This document shows, piece after piece, positions 1-5,730 of a DNA stretch of 5,904 nucleotides (position 1 is its first letter; every line of letters begins with the position of its first letter). The position numbers and the translations under genes were made by a program. Under the pieces are notes generated by a model. It was not told where the DNA came from. It ran no database searches and saw only the letters and a list, made by a program, of their open reading frames with translations. The DNA is from Halothiobacillaceae bacterium (lineage in GTDB: Bacteria > Pseudomonadota > Gammaproteobacteria > Halothiobacillales > Halothiobacillaceae), in assembly GCA_011380105.1 (NCBI GenBank), contig DRZW01000048.1:1-5904 (forward strand), read 5' to 3'.

Positions 1-1
1 C

Positions 2-250
2 TTATAGGTATTTTATTCGGATATCGGCTACGGTTTCTACAAGCATAACTACTGCAGGGTTAATAATCGTAAGCGGCTTGTTTGTATTCTTTGGCCGGAC
101 TGGCGTTAATTGCCCCTCATTGGGTGATTTTCTTCGATAACAAACACCATGCTCACGGACAGAAGCCGCCCACGCCTGGTTTTTAAGATTCTGACCAGTT
201 AATTTGCTAATTGCATCCCCGTGTACGTGCCTTTTCAAATTGCAACCCAT
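2..250 (-). CDS. hypothetical small basic protein (weak)
   Basis: An 82-codon open frame from ATG at 250 to TAA at 4-2; a TTG at 256 would add two residues. The product is small and basic, with no signal peptide or membrane segment. I do not recognise it. The stretch LTG-x7-Q-x-W followed by REHGV and a Gly-x3-PV pattern faintly recalls short phage-type DNA-binding proteins (DUF4224-like), but this is only a by-eye resemblance. No convincing ribosome binding site precedes either start. The opposite strand is also open here (frame from position 3 to a stop at 137-139, with a hydrophobic stretch), so the coding strand is not certain. The A+T-richer composition than the neighbours would fit an acquired or decayed segment, or simply non-coding DNA. 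Confidence 0.27.
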   Translation of the reverse strand: MGCNLKRHVHGDAISKLTGQNLKNQAWAASVREHGVCYRRKSPNEGQLTPVRPKNTNKPLTIINPAVVMLVETVADIRIKYL

Positions 251-303
251 ATACAACTACCCAACAAGCACCCGAGGTGCTTTTAGCACTGCTATGGTTG
301 CAA
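240..303. repeat. nested inverted repeat
   Basis: Outer arms TTGCAACCCAT (240-250) and ATGGTTGCAA (294-303) pair over ten bases with one bulged C. They enclose a second hairpin, AAGCACC-cga-GGTGCTT (266-282). The outer arm contains the self-complementary TTGCAA, which makes the match less surprising. The element overlaps the start of the candidate small ORF and lies upstream of the cytochrome promoter. It may be a terminator with flanking structure, a protein-binding site or a recombination remnant; no known attachment-site core was recognised. Confidence 0.4.
266..284 (+). terminator. possible weak intrinsic terminator
   Basis: A 7-bp stem (266-272 with 276-282), three-base loop CGA, and a short run of four T at 281-284, two of them inside the stem. 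It would stop plus-strand transcripts entering from the left of the window before the cytochrome promoter. The short T run makes it a weak candidate, and the same hairpin could act on the minus strand only poorly. Confidence 0.35.
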
Positions 304-343
304 AACCGACCTAGCATAGAGTGTGTTGATTGTTTAAGGTGTA

Positions 344-349
344 TATAAT
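344..349 (+). promoter_or_regulatory. -10 box, cytochrome c gene promoter
   Basis: A perfect TATAAT lies 64 nt before the cytochrome start, in the most A+T-rich part of the intergenic stretch. No good -35 hexamer is present at 16-18 nt upstream (GTGTGT at 17 nt), so the promoter may need an activator. Transcription would start near 355-357. Confidence 0.45.
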
Positions 350-372
350 TTATTATTAGGCATACCAGCATC

Positions 373-387
373 TGGCTGGAACAGCCA
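373..387 (+). other. leader hairpin of cytochrome c mRNA
   Basis: TGGCTG (373-378), loop GAA, CAGCCA (382-387) form a perfect 6-bp stem between the -10 box and the ribosome binding site. There is no T run, so it is not a terminator. It may affect mRNA stability or translation; this role is inference. Confidence 0.3.
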
Positions 388-399
388 AACGATACATGC

Positions 400-404
400 A
401 GGAG
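400..404 (+). promoter_or_regulatory. ribosome binding site that fixes the cytochrome c start
   Basis: AGGAG sits 9 nt before the ATG at 414. The in-frame ATG at 396 lies upstream of, and overlaps, this site, so 414 is the real start. Starting at 414 also gives a canonical signal peptide beginning MKK. Confidence 0.75.
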
Positions 405-413
405 TACAACCTT

Positions 414-752
414 ATGAAAAAATTGACCAGCGCTTTATTAATTGCCGGTTTTACCGCAGCCTCCAGCGCAGCTCTCGCCGGTGACGTATCTTTAGGTAAA
501 AGCCTGTATACCAGTTGCGCCTCATGCCACGGCGCGAAAGCGCAAGGTCAAGGCATGTTCCCGCAGTTAAACAACTTGTCTGAAGAAGAATTTATCACCA
601 GTATGGGCTTTTACAAATCCGGCGATCAAGAAGGTTTGCGAGCGCTTGGCCGCGGGTTAGGCGAAGGCTACTACGGCATTATGGCACCGAGTGCGGCTAG
701 CCTGTCTGATCGCGATATCGCCGATTTGGCCGCTTATATAAATAGCCTGTAA
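414..752 (+). CDS. periplasmic monohaem class I cytochrome c (c553-like)
   Basis: A 112-residue precursor of a small soluble electron carrier of the periplasm. Residues 1-22 are a Sec signal peptide: MKK, a hydrophobic core, then the AxA-type site ALA before GD. The mature protein of about 90 residues fits a one-domain class I cytochrome c. The haem-binding CASCH motif is at 35-39 (Cys35 and Cys38 covalent attachment, His39 axial ligand). Met90, in IMAPSAASLSD, is the likely sixth ligand, and the C-terminal helix pattern DIADLAAYI is typical of the COG2863 cytochrome c553 family. Met48 and Met64 are other methionines but lie in less likely positions. The gene is monocistronic, with its own -10 box and a strong terminator after the stop. 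Haem loading would need a cytochrome c maturation system, which is not in this window. The redox partner (oxidase, reductase or sulfur/nitrogen enzyme) cannot be told from context. Confidence 0.9.
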   Translation: MKKLTSALLIAGFTAASSAALAGDVSLGKSLYTSCASCHGAKAQGQGMFPQLNNLSEEEFITSMGFYKSGDQEGLRALGRGLGEGYYGIMAPSAASLSDRDIADLAAYINSL

Positions 753-778
753 TTTCACAATGTTACCGGCTTGGTTGC

Positions 779-802
779 AACCCCGCTTTAGCGGGGTTTT
801 TT
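779..802 (+). terminator. intrinsic terminator of the cytochrome c gene
   Basis: CCCCGC (781-786), loop TTTA, GCGGGG (791-796) and T6 (797-802); flanking AA (779-780) can extend the stem. It begins 26 nt after the cytochrome stop. On the minus strand the stem is followed by only two T, so it would serve the converging fetB poorly. The left arm overlaps the perfect 10-bp palindrome GGTTGCAACC (773-782). Confidence 0.92.
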
Positions 803-825
803 ATGCCCAGAAACTTGCACCAAGC

Positions 826-1632
826 TCATTTGGGTGTTTTTAAGCGATCAAGCCGGAGCCGTTCGCGCTGATCAAACAGACGCTTCGCGCCAAGCTGCAC
901 GGCGAGTAGTGAACCAAAACCAGTTGCCGCTGCAATCAGAAACATAATCATAATTTGATACTTCACCGCTTCCACCGGGGGTGTCCCCGCCAAGATCTGC
1001 CCGGTCATCATCCCCGGCAGACTAATCACCCCGGCGGCAGCCAGCATGTTTAGGGTCGGAATCATCCCGGCGCGCATCGACTCTGAACGCAACTCACGTG
1101 TGGCCTTAGATAAATCATGTCCGAGGATCAACCTCGCCTCAAGCACAGCGCGGCCATTCCACGCCCCCTGAGTAAGATGATTAAGCGCCAGACCAATTCC
1201 CGTCATGGTATTGCCCAAAATCATCCCCAGTAATGGGATGGCGTATTGCGGCTCGTACCAAGGGTCGGTTTGAATAATCACGGTTAGCGCCACTAAAGTG
1301 ATGACCAGCGCGGTGCCGCTCATCGCCATTAAACCAATGCTGTAGCCCGACCAGCCTCGAATGGGCCGTTTTTGCCGTGCGGTCACCTCATAGCCGGCCA
1401 ACGACAGCATGACCAACGCGATTAGAGCAATCCACGCCAAACTAGCCGCTGCGAAGACCGCCTGCAAAATCAGCCCCACTAACAGCAATTGCACCACCAT
1501 GCGCGCGCTGTTAAAGGCCAGAGTGCGAAATAACCCCAGCCCGATTAAAACTTGCACCACACCCAGCAACAGCACCAGGCTTGCAGCCAGCGCCAAATCC
1601 AGCGGGGTTAGACTGTATAAATCCACAACCAC
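826..1632 (-). CDS. fetB: FetB-family ABC exporter permease (putative iron export)
   Basis: The 268-residue inner-membrane subunit of a FetAB (YbbLM/UPF0014) transporter, which in E. coli exports iron and protects against oxidative stress. Several hydrophobic segments are visible (about 11-35, 43-64, 65-81, 98-121, 130-150, 195-216, 224-246). Family signatures are GMILGNTM (136-143), the cytoplasmic stretch EARLILGHDL (165-174), and the very characteristic VISLPGMMTGQILAG (202-216) followed by AVKYQI (222-227). The length is normal for the family. There is no ATG near the 5' end: the coordinates take the outermost GTG (1632), one base after the fetA stop. A second in-frame GTG at 1626 lies 5 nt after GAGG and may be the real start (266 residues). 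The tight spacing with fetA implies translational coupling. The substrate is inferred from the family; other metals are possible. Confidence 0.9.
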   Translation of the reverse strand: MVVDLYSLTPLDLALAASLVLLLGVVQVLIGLGLFRTLAFNSARMVVQLLLVGLILQAVFAAASLAWIALIALVMLSLAGYEVTARQKRPIRGWSGYSIGLMAMSGTALVITLVALTVIIQTDPWYEPQYAIPLLGMILGNTMTGIGLALNHLTQGAWNGRAVLEARLILGHDLSKATRELRSESMRAGMIPTLNMLAAAGVISLPGMMTGQILAGTPPVEAVKYQIMIMFLIAAATGFGSLLAVQLGAKRLFDQRERLRLDRLKTPK

Positions 1633-1635
1633 CTC
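1630..1635 (-). promoter_or_regulatory. Shine-Dalgarno of fetB overlapping the fetA stop
   Basis: GAGGTG on the minus strand overlaps the TGA of fetA (1636-1634). It lies 5 nt (counted from GAGG) before the GTG at 1626 but overlaps the GTG at 1632. This favours 1626 as the initiation codon unless fetB starts by reinitiation at the first GTG. Confidence 0.5.
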
Positions 1636-2245
1636 ATGTTATATGTCCACCTTCAGCGTCCAGATAAAGCTGTTTATCAGCAAAACGCGCAGCCTCGCTC
1701 GCATCATGGGTCACCCAAACACCAGCCGAGCCCTGTGCTTTTATCTGCTCTGAGAGCAATTCCCCGACGGCTTTGGCAGTGACAGCATCCAGATTAGCGG
1801 TCGGCTCATCTAACAGCAGCACTTTTGGCTTTAATACCAACGCCCGCGCTACAGCAAGGCGCTGACGCTCACCGGAGGAAAGTCGCGCCACTTCGGCCCG
1901 GAATAACTCAGGCTTTAAGCGCAGCGCCGCCCACCAAGTCTCGGGCAGGTTCTCAGTAAAATGCTGATCAACATAATCATCCCACCAAGCAGATTCCGCC
2001 GGTAGATAAACCACTCGCCGTCGCCATTGGGACGGGGGCATCTGCTGTTGCTCCACCCCATTCAAGACAACCTTGCCCTCATGGGCATCTAAATCGGCTA
2101 AAGCACGCAATAACTGGCTCTTGCCTACTCCCGACTCACCCTGCACCATCAGAATCTCACCGGGGCGCAAGGTAAAAGAAACCGGCCTTAAATTCGCGCC
2201 GCGCACCGCATCAACGGAAAAAAAAGCATCTGACATTGAGATCAT
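1634..2245 (-). CDS. fetA: FetA-family ABC exporter ATP-binding protein
   Basis: The 203-residue cytoplasmic ATPase that powers the FetB permease encoded directly downstream. Nucleotide-binding motifs appear in order: Walker A GESGVGKS (36-43), ABC signature LSSGE (122-126), Walker B VLLLDE (142-147) with the catalytic Glu147, D-loop ANLD (150-153) and switch His180 in VTHD. At the Q-loop position the stretch YLPAES (80-85) has Ala83 where E. coli FetA has Gln, with Glu84 beside it. The protein is somewhat shorter than E. coli FetA but complete. Two starts are possible: ATG 2245, with almost no ribosome binding site, and ATG 2236, with a weak GGA 8 nt upstream; the longer form is listed. An intrinsic terminator ends 6 nt before ATG 2245, so the operon appears to be controlled by read-through. 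Iron as substrate is a family inference. Confidence 0.9.
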   Translation of the reverse strand: MISMSDAFFSVDAVRGANLRPVSFTLRPGEILMVQGESGVGKSQLLRALADLDAHEGKVVLNGVEQQQMPPSQWRRRVVYLPAESAWWDDYVDQHFTENLPETWWAALRLKPELFRAEVARLSSGERQRLAVARALVLKPKVLLLDEPTANLDAVTAKAVGELLSEQIKAQGSAGVWVTHDASEAARFADKQLYLDAEGGHIT

Positions 2246-2251
2246 CCAACG

Positions 2252-2284
2252 AAAAAAGCCGTACCGAGAACACTCGGTAACGGC
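2252..2284 (-). terminator. intrinsic terminator directly in front of fetA (attenuator candidate)
   Basis: Read on the minus strand, an 11-bp stem (2284-2273 with 2268-2258, one bulged base at 2280), a 4-nt loop and T6 at 2257-2252. It points towards fetA and ends 6 nt before ATG 2245 and 15 nt before ATG 2236. The plus-strand flank has no T run, so it is not a recG-side terminator. With no gene of normal size upstream on this strand, it is best read as a conditional terminator in the fetAB leader, or as the end of a short independent RNA. Confidence 0.85.
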
Positions 2285-2461
2285 CTAGTCATTCCAGCAG
2301 CCCGGGCATTAAACAAATCCCAGCAGATAGATCAGCAATGATTCATCGCCCAAGCCCGAGTATGAGTCCATGGTAGCGATATCACTATCGGCTCGACTTT
2401 CGGGGTATGTTCTGCCATGACGTTATCCAAAAAATTTTTAATCGTTATGCAGGCACATACA
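2285..2461 (-). promoter_or_regulatory. candidate fetAB leader with alternative structures
   Basis: This is the transcribed stretch expected between the minus-strand -10 box (2472-2467) and the terminator. By hand-folding, CUCGGGC (2360-2354) can pair with GCCCGGG (2307-2301; one G-U). The overlapping AUACUCGG (2363-2356) can instead pair with CCGAGUGU (2277-2270), which is the 5' arm and part of the loop of the terminator. The two pairings exclude each other, and the second excludes the terminator. Two small ORFs lie inside: 28 codons at 2418-2332 (weak GGA 7 nt before ATG) and 20 codons at 2371-2309 (no Shine-Dalgarno), the second covering the proposed antiterminator strand. It matches no riboswitch class I could recognise. 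A free-standing small RNA of about 210 nt ending at the terminator is the main alternative. Confidence 0.4.
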
Positions 2462-2466
2462 GCTTT

Positions 2467-2472
2467 ATTATA
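2467..2472 (-). promoter_or_regulatory. -10 box, likely fetAB/leader promoter
   Basis: A perfect TATAAT on the minus strand. The best -35 at 17 nt is CTATCA (2495-2490), only three of six consensus bases. The start of transcription would be near 2460. The plus strand at the same place reads TATTAT (2466-2471), a fair -10 for the divergent recG with no clear -35, so the two promoters may overlap. Confidence 0.4.
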
Positions 2473-2507
2473 TAGGAAAACAGATCGTTTGATAGAAAAG
2501 ACCACGC

Positions 2508-4610
2508 ATGCCAACCAATCGCAAAAAAAAACCAACCCGCATCAAGCTCAACCTTAATTCACCTGTAAAGCAACTAATTGGCGTTGGCGACCAGCTAGCT
2601 GATAAATTAAAACGCTTGGGTATCGAAAAAGTTGAAGACCTTTTGTGGCATCAACCTATCCGCTATGAAGATCGGGCTACGCTACGCGCGCCCGAAGATA
2701 TATCCGAAAATTCACCCGTGCTGTTTGCGGTACGTATTATCGAGGCACGCACCCTGCAACATGGCAAAGCCAGCCTGGTAGCTCAGGCCGATGTGCTTAC
2801 CCCCAAGCTTAAGCCCTTCGGCAAGACCGTGACCATTTGGTTTTTTGGTCGCTTTGCGCCGAGGTTAATCCCGCAACAGATTTATTTCTTATTTGGCAGT
2901 GTGCAAACCAACCACGATGGCTGGACGATCTCGCAGCCGGAGCTGATCAACCGCGCTCAGGGGGGAGAAATTCTACCGGTCTACCCCAGCGTAGCCGGGT
3001 TGCATCAGAAAAAAATCCGCCAGTTGATTGACCAAGCTCTAACCTTGGCTGTCACTGAATTGACCGACCCGCTGCCCCGAACGGTGCGAACACATTTTCA
3101 GTGGCCAGCGTTGCTGCCCGCACTGCAGCGATTACACGTGCCCAAGGCACGCGATGGCATTCCAAATCGGGATGAACCGGCACTCTCTCGATTGATTACC
3201 GAGGAGTTATCAGCCCATATCATTGGCTTAAAACAGCGCCGCGCACTGACCCGCCAGCAACACGCGCCATCTATTCCGCCTGCACCGGATTTATTTTTGC
3301 AACTCATACAGCGTCTGGGAATAACGCCTACCGGAGCACAGCGGCGCGTTATCCGCGAAATCCGGGCGGATATGGCTCGTATCACCCCGATGTTGCGCTT
3401 GGTTCAGGGCGATGTTGGCTCAGGCAAAACCTTAGTCGCCGCAGCAGCCGCCCTCGATGCAATTGCCGCGGGCTGGCAGGTGGCCTTAATGGCCCCCACC
3501 GCCATTCTCGCCGAACAGCATGCGGAAAACTTTTCCCGCTGGCTTACTCCACTAGGATTTACCGTCGCGCAGCTGGGCGGTCAGCAGAAAAAAAGCCAAC
3601 GCCAAAAAATCTTATCCGATCTTGAAACCGGAAAAGTGGGATTAATCGTAGGTACCCACGCGTTATTTCAGGATGAAGTGCGCTTTGCCCGGCTGGGGCT
3701 GGTGATTGTCGATGAGCAACATCGTTTTGGTGTGCATCAACGCTTAATGCTCTCCGATAAGGGCGCTGGTAGCAGCCCCGGTGCCGCCGTCCGCCCGCAT
3801 CAGCTTGTTATGACCGCCACTCCGATTCCACGCACGCTAGCGATGACCCGTTTTGCTGATTTAGATGTATCGGTGATTGATGAACGCCCCCCGGGGCGCA
3901 CGCCGGTGACCACCGCACTGATCGCTGCACGACGCCGCGATGAGGTTATTGAGCGGATTTCAGCGGTTTGCGCCCAACAACGCCAAGCCTACTGGGTTTG
4001 CCCATTGATTGAACAGGGCAACATCGAGGCTCAGGCCGCGGAGGCGACCTTCACGCACTTAAGCGAAAAGCTACCGCACTTACGTATCGGGCTGGTGCAT
4101 GGCCGAATGAAACCTGACGAAAAACAACAGGAAATGCACCGTTTTGCACAGCATGAATATGATCTGCTGGTGGCCACCACGGTGATTGAAGTGGGCGTTG
4201 ATGTGCCCAACGCCTCGCTAATGATTATCGAAAACGCCGAACGGATGGGGTTGGCACAACTGCATCAGCTACGCGGGCGGGTGGGCCGGGGGGCTACCGC
4301 CAGCCACTGTGTACTGCTCTTTGATGAACCACTGTCCGACCGTGCTCGCGCGCGATTAGCACTGATGCGCCAGACCGAAGATGGTTTTGCACTAGCCGAA
4401 GCCGATTTAGCTCAGCGTGGACCAGGTGAGGTGCTCGGCACCCGGCAGGCCGGTATCGCCCGACTAAAGATAGCCGACCTGCAAACCGACCAAGAACAGT
4501 TAACTCAGGCCCAAATGCTCGCAGAACAGCTTATCGAGCACCACCCACAGGCCGCCGACGCTGTTGTCCGTCGCTGGCTGGGCATAGCCGGGCAATACGC
4601 GCAGGTCTAA
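2508..4610 (+). CDS. recG: ATP-dependent DNA helicase RecG
   Basis: A 700-residue superfamily 2 translocase that remodels stalled replication forks and branched DNA (fork reversal, Holliday and D-/R-loop processing) in the cytoplasm. The N-terminal part has the helix-hairpin-type segment LIGVGDQLADKL (23-34) and RYEDR (52-56), followed by the OB-fold wedge domain (about 65-150). The motor motifs are in order: Walker A GDVGSGKT (301-308), motif Ia MAPTAILAEQ (328-337), DEQH box (402-405), MTATPIPRTLA (435-445), GLVHGRM (528-534), QLRGRVGRG (587-595) and the RecG-specific RGPGEVLGTRQ (637-647). Length matches the E. coli protein (693) plus a short basic N-terminal tail. No other in-frame ATG lies before residue 290, so 2508 is the start even though only a weak purine run (AGAAAAGA) precedes it. 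It is divergent from fetA, convergent with pldA, and intact. Confidence 0.97.
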   Translation: MPTNRKKKPTRIKLNLNSPVKQLIGVGDQLADKLKRLGIEKVEDLLWHQPIRYEDRATLRAPEDISENSPVLFAVRIIEARTLQHGKASLVAQADVLTPKLKPFGKTVTIWFFGRFAPRLIPQQIYFLFGSVQTNHDGWTISQPELINRAQGGEILPVYPSVAGLHQKKIRQLIDQALTLAVTELTDPLPRTVRTHFQWPALLPALQRLHVPKARDGIPNRDEPALSRLITEELSAHIIGLKQRRALTRQQHAPSIPPAPDLFLQLIQRLGITPTGAQRRVIREIRADMARITPMLRLVQGDVGSGKTLVAAAAALDAIAAGWQVALMAPTAILAEQHAENFSRWLTPLGFTVAQLGGQQKKSQRQKILSDLETGKVGLIVGTHALFQDEVRFARLGLVIVDEQHRFGVHQRLMLSDKGAGSSPGAAVRPHQLVMTATPIPRTLAMTRFADLDVSVIDERPPGRTPVTTALIAARRRDEVIERISAVCAQQRQAYWVCPLIEQGNIEAQAAEATFTHLSEKLPHLRIGLVHGRMKPDEKQQEMHRFAQHEYDLLVATTVIEVGVDVPNASLMIIENAERMGLAQLHQLRGRVGRGATASHCVLLFDEPLSDRARARLALMRQTEDGFALAEADLAQRGPGEVLGTRQAGIARLKIADLQTDQEQLTQAQMLAEQLIEHHPQAADAVVRRWLGIAGQYAQV

Positions 4611-4619
4611 GCGGACAAC
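4563..4619. repeat. inverted repeat at the recG 3' end
   Basis: GTTGTCCG (4563-4570) and CGGACAAC (4612-4619) are perfect 8-bp arms, the second lying just after the recG stop. They enclose a smaller GGCT-gggcat-AGCC hairpin. No proper T run follows on either strand, so it is not a standard terminator. It may be a 3'-end stabilising structure or a transcription brake between the convergent recG and pldA. Confidence 0.35.
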
Positions 4620-4627
4620 ATGATGCT

Positions 4628-5707
4628 TTAAAAAAGGTCGTTCAAGGACAAGCCCGCACCAACCGTATTCTGGTTCCAGTTATAGTCAATCAAACTCTCA
4701 CCATATCCGCTAAATACCTGCACATAACCCCGCAGTGGCCCCAACACGGGCGGGCTGACCCAAGATAGCTCTGCTGCACCTTTACCAGTCCGCGGATTGC
4801 CCCGCACCATCAGCGACAAACCGTGCCCACCCAAACGGGTGTAGGCGGTTAGCTGGCCATGGCCGTAGTAATCAGTAATATCCGGATTATCATCACTGCT
4901 AATGCTCTCGGGAATACGCTGCCAGACCCGGGCGAGCAGACCAAAGTTATCCCGCTCAACCCCGACTTTAATAAAGACCCGATCCCAACTTCGCGAGAGT
5001 GGCTCACTGCGACCATTAGATTGATGGGTTATGCCGGCCGCCAGCAAATTCCAGTCAAATCCCGCCACAGACAGACCGGGCCAATACGTGGCGATCAACT
5101 CCGGCTGATAGTTGGTTTCCCGAAATGGTCTGGATAGTGCGCCGTTATAAACCTGCCACTGGCTTTGCTGGGTATAGGCGAACCACAGCCCCAGACGTTG
5201 CTGTTTATTTGCCCACAAGCGCGCTTTAAAACTGATTTGATATTTCGCTTCGGTGGAATCAAGCGCGTTGTCCTCATCAAACGCCTCGGCCAGCGGAGAA
5301 TAGGGACGCTGGTTTACAGCACTGGAGTAGCGCCCAAGAAGAAAGTAATTAAACCGATGCGGTAAAATTAAATTGACATCATCATCGGCCCCTTGTGCCC
5401 ACGCTTTATTCAAAAACGAGCCACCGGCCTCCGCCGACACAGCAAATGCAGGCTCGTTAAGATCCGCCTCTGGCAAAATCACTTCTACCTGATCTGCAAC
5501 CTGACTGTGATCATGGTCGAAATGCCCTGCTGGTGAGTCATCCGCCGATGCTCGACCTGAGATTTGATCATAACAATTTAAACGTTGCTGCGGTTCGGCT
5601 ATCTGATGGCACCGTGCTAAATCATCCGAAAGATCGGCCATGGCGGTGTTCGCCACTAAAGCATTCACACAAATCCATAAAGCCAAAGGCAATAAACTAC
5701 GAGGCAT
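4628..5707 (-). CDS. pldA: outer-membrane phospholipase A (PldA/OMPLA)
   Basis: A 359-residue calcium-dependent outer-membrane enzyme that hydrolyses phospholipids misplaced in the outer leaflet, active as a dimer. Residues 1-24 are a signal peptide ending AMA before DL. Residues about 25-92 are an extension that the E. coli protein (289-residue precursor) lacks. It holds a C33-x11-C45 segment with RLNCYD (42-47) and an acidic/His cluster HFDHDH (62-67). The barrel (about 93-359) carries SRPFRETNY (192-200) and the active site HQSNGRS (228-234), with catalytic His228 and nucleophile Ser230. It also has RSW (239-241), YVQVFSGYGESLIDYN (328-343), and the terminal LNDLF, whose final Phe is the outer-membrane assembly signal. 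Ser192, Arg233 and Ser238 match the E. coli calcium site. The third triad residue, Asn156 in E. coli, is Asp242 here. AGGGG lies 13 nt before ATG 5707, a long spacing, but the signal peptide supports this start. Confidence 0.95.
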   Translation of the reverse strand: MPRSLLPLALWICVNALVANTAMADLSDDLARCHQIAEPQQRLNCYDQISGRASADDSPAGHFDHDHSQVADQVEVILPEADLNEPAFAVSAEAGGSFLNKAWAQGADDDVNLILPHRFNYFLLGRYSSAVNQRPYSPLAEAFDEDNALDSTEAKYQISFKARLWANKQQRLGLWFAYTQQSQWQVYNGALSRPFRETNYQPELIATYWPGLSVAGFDWNLLAAGITHQSNGRSEPLSRSWDRVFIKVGVERDNFGLLARVWQRIPESISSDDNPDITDYYGHGQLTAYTRLGGHGLSLMVRGNPRTGKGAAELSWVSPPVLGPLRGYVQVFSGYGESLIDYNWNQNTVGAGLSLNDLF

Positions 5708-5730
5708 AATCAGGGCATTTCCCCTGCAGG

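Noticed and set aside
3..139. Plus-strand frame open from the window edge with a hydrophobic stretch
   Set aside because: Could be the C-terminus of a membrane protein, but it is short, unrecognised and antisense to the minus ORF; nothing decides in its favour.
326..339. Possible FNR/Anr box (TTGAT-N4-) upstream of the cytochrome gene
   Set aside because: Only the left half-site matches, and its centre would lie about 24 nt before the expected start, not at the usual -41.5.
712..721. Extra copy of GCGATATCGC, also at 5864-5873 and partly at 2376-2383
   Set aside because: This copy is inside the cytochrome coding sequence where it encodes conserved residues; three scattered matches do not establish a shared operator.
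1409..1753. Plus-strand ORF of 114 codons over fetA/fetB
   Set aside because: It is antisense to two well-recognised genes, and its Thr/Ala/Ser-rich low-complexity composition is typical of a shadow frame.
2332..2535. Minus-strand 67-codon ORF reaching into the recG start
   Set aside because: Its upstream part lies ahead of the minus-strand -10 box and overlaps the recG start, has no ribosome binding site and no recognisable content. Only its last 28 codons fall in the likely transcript.
3098..3385. Minus-strand ORF inside recG
   Set aside because: Antisense to conserved RecG coding sequence; Arg/Cys/Ser-rich shadow translation without a start signal.
4859..5365. Several ORFs of 61-92 codons in other frames of pldA
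   Set aside because: They overlap the conserved PldA barrel, show no family motif and have no ribosome binding sites.
5709..5717. Minimal ORF ATG-CCC-TGA just before pldA
   Set aside because: The AGGGG before it is only 2 nt away, too close for efficient initiation; most likely chance.
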